DNA of 16,253 nucleotides, from the NCBI GenBank assembly GCA_045648145.1, contig JAZRNK010000037.1, forward strand, positions 1-16,253, read 5' to 3'. Each line of letters starts with the position of its first letter. Position 1 is the stretch's first letter. This stretch comes from UMGS172 sp045648145. Lineage in GTDB: Bacteria > Bacillota > Clostridia > Oscillospirales > Acutalibacteraceae. The notes beneath the pieces are model-generated. The model had not been told where the DNA came from. It worked only from the letters and a program-made list of their open reading frames with translations, and searched no databases. A program made the translations under genes and the position numbers. Positions 13,478-16,253 of the stretch are shown here, piece by piece.

Positions 13478-13512
13478 AAAAAGGCTTGAACCTTAAAGGT
13501 TCAAGCCTTTTT
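13478..13512. terminator. Bidirectional intrinsic terminator between the CDF gene and spoIIE
   Basis: AAAAAGGCTTGAACC (13478-13492) pairs perfectly with GGTTCAAGCCTTTTT (13498-13512) around a 5-base loop. On the plus strand it ends in seven T and on the minus strand in five. It touches the spoIIE stop codon. Confidence 0.95.
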
Positions 13513-15822
13513 TTACACTGCTTTTTCAATTATCGCCGCAAAGACGGTAATATCATCATCGTGCCCATCGCGACGGCGCCGCCGCGCCGCAGTTGCCAGC
13601 CTTTCGGATAACTGTTTTGCATTTCCGCCCTGCCATCCTTCAACCTCGGCGCATATCCAATCGGTGCCCTCGGTGCACACACCGTCAGACATCATAATAA
13701 GAATATCGTCCTCTTTTAAAGTAACAGTAGCTTTATCAAAACCGACATCGTGTAAAATTCCCGTTGGTAACGATTTACATTCGGCCCTTCCCATTCTGCC
13801 ATTTCGTCTTACAATGGTAGGCGCAGCACCTGCCTTAAAAAGCTCAGTTTTACCCGAAAACAAGTCAATACACGAAATATCCAACGTTGCAAGTGACTCG
13901 TCCGTCGACTTGAATTGCATCGCCGAATTGACAAGCCGCAAGGTACAATCATAACCAAATCCTGCTTTTAAAAGCCTTTCAGCCAGCCCTGCCGTTACAC
14001 ACGAATCTACCGCCGCTCTGCCGCCGCTACCCATTCCGTCACTCACGATTGCTATCAGCCTACCGCGTCCATCAAAGAAATATCGACAGGTGTCACCACA
14101 AAGTTGATTTTTACCTTGATTAAACTGTGTGCAATAGCAGTCGACCGAATATATCGCTTTTTCGGTTGCGGTTATATAATACGTATGCCCAACACGATTA
14201 ATTTCGGGCGCTTCAAAATCGCGGTCGCATACCTGTTCAATTCTACTCAAAACTCTTGCTCGGTTTATGGGAATTTCGGGTATTTCCATCAGCTTTATCT
14301 CGACCGTCATTCTGCCGAACTTATCGACTACGCAACTACACTCGTCAGCCCTTAAATCAAGCTCCTTAAGCGCTACCGCTACCCTTCCCGCCATTGCAAC
14401 GTCATATTTATGCGCGGTTTTAAATTCATTAGAGAGCTCACACAGCATAGAAGCAATACCGTTCATCTGGTCGGACATCACGTCCCTCATTTCCGAAACC
14501 CTTTTTTCTGCCGCAACGTTGCTCAAATATTCCGAATAATTTCGAACTACACTGTCCTCAAATTTTTCTATCCTTAGGCATTTTTCAGAAAACTGCTGCG
14601 GAACCTGTGCCAGATTAATAGGTTGACATCTACGAACGGCCTCACTCATCGCTAATACTGCGTCAACCGTGGTTTTTCGTTGCTTTTCCCAACAATAAAG
14701 CATAAACGTACAGCCCTTACAGGCATCGTTTTCCACCTTGTGTAAAACTGCGGCAAAGCTTGGCTTTTTACTTATTGCCAAGCACCTTGCAACATCCTCT
14801 ACCGTTTCGCTCACGCCCTGCAACGCCGCCGAAGCAAAGCTTAAACGCATTGTAAGTGTTTTTCTGAGTCCTTCGGTGTCGGGCGTGGTAACGGGCGGAA
14901 TTATGTAAGCGCCTATTTTTGAGCTTAGCGTTCGCGGTATAATCAAAAACACAAATCCGGCAATAAGCGTTTCAACAAACATTGCGACCGACTCCTTTGA
15001 GGCGGAGGACACGAGTATCCATAAGGCCGAAGCGCTTGCCGGCACACTTACCGTCGGCAGCTTGCCTAATGAAGCAAAAACTCCTGCCCCTAAGGCTGAA
15101 AAACAAATGACCAACGCATAAGAACTGTTACCGCCCGAAAGACATATCGCTATAGCTATGGCAACGCCGCAAATAGACGCTATGCCCGCTCTGCCGTATC
15201 TTGCCGCAAACAAAAGAATAACAAATGATATGATTCTGCCTAAGGATATTCCATCTACCTGCACAGGGAAAAGCGCCGTCAAAACAAGACTCATAGAAAT
15301 TACCGTCGAAGCAATCTGCTCTGACGAAAGTCCTGCCGACGAGCCGTACTTAATTGCGGTAGCTCTACGTATAAAATAAGCGCCGCCACCCGACAGTAAG
15401 CCCTCAGCTATACCTAAAACTATGTTATCCGTTGCCCTGCTCGATGCGGCGGCAAAGTTTACCCCCAACATTACAACAGCAGCTGTAATAGCGCTAAAAA
15501 CAGCATTTCTGCCTATTTTCAATCCGTTAAGTATCAATCTTATTGCAACGATAGCAATTATGCCCGCAATAAATTTAAAACCTGAAATGTTTGAAAACGG
15601 CACTATGTAACCCACCGTAGCGCCCAATGCACAAGAAAGCATATATTTTATAGGCGCACCTGCAACTGCCGCCGCCCCCAAAGGCGAAATACCGCCCCAA
15701 AGACTTGTTTTAGCCATAAAAAAGCCCAACACTGTGGCCAATAACTGCCACACTATCGTGCTTATGGCCTCGCTAAACCTTGAAATGTTAAAAACCTTAG
15801 TGCTGCTCACAATCTCTTTCAT
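13513..15822 (-). CDS. spoIIE: Stage II sporulation protein E (SpoIIE), PP2C-type serine phosphatase
   Basis: SpoIIE sits at the polar septum and dephosphorylates the anti-anti-sigma factor SpoIIAA, switching on sigma-F in the forespore. The 769-residue protein has an N-terminal multi-spanning membrane region (about 20-310), a central regulatory region and a C-terminal PP2C domain (about 560-769). In the central region a cysteine cluster (C368, C371, C377) recalls the SpoIIE family. Phosphatase metal ligands are seen at Asp595 in SDGMGSG, Asp712 in MSDG and the HDDD at 754-757. The length is somewhat below the about 830 of Bacillus subtilis. The start is ATG 15820-15822, with GAGGA 9-10 bases upstream. 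It has its own Spo0A-type promoter. Its presence means the organism is likely to sporulate or descends from sporulating ancestors. Confidence 0.95.
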   Translation of the reverse strand: MKEIVSSTKVFNISRFSEAISTIVWQLLATVLGFFMAKTSLWGGISPLGAAAVAGAPIKYMLSCALGATVGYIVPFSNISGFKFIAGIIAIVAIRLILNGLKIGRNAVFSAITAAVVMLGVNFAAASSRATDNIVLGIAEGLLSGGGAYFIRRATAIKYGSSAGLSSEQIASTVISMSLVLTALFPVQVDGISLGRIISFVILLFAARYGRAGIASICGVAIAIAICLSGGNSSYALVICFSALGAGVFASLGKLPTVSVPASASALWILVSSASKESVAMFVETLIAGFVFLIIPRTLSSKIGAYIIPPVTTPDTEGLRKTLTMRLSFASAALQGVSETVEDVARCLAISKKPSFAAVLHKVENDACKGCTFMLYCWEKQRKTTVDAVLAMSEAVRRCQPINLAQVPQQFSEKCLRIEKFEDSVVRNYSEYLSNVAAEKRVSEMRDVMSDQMNGIASMLCELSNEFKTAHKYDVAMAGRVAVALKELDLRADECSCVVDKFGRMTVEIKLMEIPEIPINRARVLSRIEQVCDRDFEAPEINRVGHTYYITATEKAIYSVDCYCTQFNQGKNQLCGDTCRYFFDGRGRLIAIVSDGMGSGGRAAVDSCVTAGLAERLLKAGFGYDCTLRLVNSAMQFKSTDESLATLDISCIDLFSGKTELFKAGAAPTIVRRNGRMGRAECKSLPTGILHDVGFDKATVTLKEDDILIMMSDGVCTEGTDWICAEVEGWQGGNAKQLSERLATAARRRRRDGHDDDITVFAAIIEKAV

Positions 15823-15858
15823 TTTTGCCGTCCTCGTCTTTTACACTTTTTGTAACTA

Positions 15859-15891
15859 ATTATAATCCGTTTGTCGTGACTTTTTTGTCAA
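15859..15891 (-). promoter_or_regulatory. spoIIE promoter with 21-bp spacer and Spo0A-box-like sequences
   Basis: On the minus strand perfect hexamers TTGACA (15886-15891) and TATAAT (15859-15864) are 21 bases apart, too far for an unaided sigma-A promoter. Two 0A-box-like elements overlap this region on the plus strand: TTTGTCA at 15884-15890 and TTTGTCG at 15870-15876 (consensus TGTCGAA). In Bacillus subtilis spoIIE is known to use the same 21-bp geometry under Spo0A~P. Confidence 0.75.
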
Positions 15892-15927
15892 AACTAATTG
15901 TTGTTTTTTGAATATTTAAAGGCTTTA

Positions 15928-15955
15928 TTGCATAACCGACGTTTAATGATAAAAT
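15928..15955 (+). promoter_or_regulatory. Possible upstream promoter of the 5S rRNA gene
   Basis: TTGCAT (15928-15933) and TAAAAT (15950-15955) are 16 bases apart. Tandem promoters are common for rRNA genes, but this one is only moderately consensus. Confidence 0.35.
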
Positions 15956-15985
15956 ACAAAAAACCTCGTCAAAGTTTTGGCGCTA

Positions 15986-16043
15986 AATTTTTTTAAAATT
16001 TTTTAAAAAAAGACTTGCTTTTTGCAATAAGGTGTGCTAATAT
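15986..16043 (+). promoter_or_regulatory. Predicted 5S rRNA promoter with A/T-rich upstream element
   Basis: TTGCTT (16015-16020) and TAATAT (16038-16043) are 17 bases apart, and TG at 16035-16036 gives an extended -10. Alternating A and T runs at 15986-16012 resemble an UP element. The start would be near 16050, about 50 bases ahead of the mature 5S RNA. Confidence 0.65.
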
Positions 16044-16083
16044 AATTCTCGCACTCAGCAAAACACAGTAGTCGGTGGCTGAA

Positions 16084-16098
16084 TGTAATTCGATTACA
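16084..16098 (+). promoter_or_regulatory. Small hairpin in the 5S leader
   Basis: TGTAAT and ATTACA surround a TCG loop and end one base before the 5S 5' end. It may assist processing of the precursor. A GTCGGTG copy at 16071-16077 repeats the first bases of the 5S gene (16100-16106). Confidence 0.35.
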
Positions 16099-16099
16099 A

Positions 16100-16216
<117 letters not shown>

Positions 16217-16219
16217 AAA

Positions 16220-16253
16220 AACAAAGCCGTTTAAATGTTTAAACGGCTTTGTT
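16220..16253 (+). terminator. Intrinsic terminator of the 5S rRNA gene (at window edge)
   Basis: AACAAAGCCGTTTAAA (16220-16235) pairs with TTTAAACGGCTTTGTT (16238-16253), 16 bases per arm. It starts 3-4 bases after the 5S gene. The window ends at the stem, so the U-tail is not fully seen. Confidence 0.85.

Overview
The window looks like chromosome from a spore-forming Gram-positive member of the Clostridia (Bacillota). The evidence is a spoIIE gene, a glmS ribozyme ahead of glmS, strong AGGAGG-type ribosome binding sites, sigma-A-type promoters with 17-bp spacers, U-tailed intrinsic terminators after most genes, and moderately low GC. I cannot name a genus from the sequence alone. I saw no insertion sequence, integrase, CRISPR array, tRNA or phage gene; this is core chromosome.

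Layout. Bases 1-5566 are a leftward block: a partial comM/yifB AAA+ ATPase cut by the window edge, an HtrA-type membrane-anchored serine protease, a cardiolipin synthase (cls), an unrecognised lipoprotein, and an unrecognised exported protein. The lipoprotein and cls appear to form one transcript from a good promoter, and htrA has its own. Bases 5567-6052 are a long regulatory stretch: a possible operator, a promoter, a glmS ribozyme, and then a terminator-like hairpin that overlaps the glmS ribosome binding site. glmS follows (6053-7885) with its own terminator.

Bases 8074-11860 hold a rightward transcription unit: a CofE-like (F420:glutamate ligase family) protein, a stand-alone ATP-pyrophosphatase-type GMP synthase without its glutaminase domain, and an AGCS-family sodium:amino-acid symporter, closed by a perfect 17-bp terminator. 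Bases 11866-13475 are a divergent TetR regulator / cation diffusion facilitator pair with two operator-like inverted repeats, one at each predicted start site. spoIIE (13513-15822) reads left from a promoter whose -35 and -10 hexamers are 21 bp apart, the spacing known for Spo0A-activated promoters. A solitary 5S rRNA gene with its own promoter and terminator ends the window.

How it fits together. Most genes are cell-envelope or central-metabolism functions: phospholipid (cls), envelope protein quality control (htrA), amino-sugar supply for peptidoglycan (glmS), GMP synthesis, metal export, and sporulation. The most notable points are the doubled control upstream of glmS, the CofE-like/truncated-GuaA pair, the preserved spoIIE promoter geometry, and the unlinked 5S gene. 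No wholly new multi-gene system is evident.
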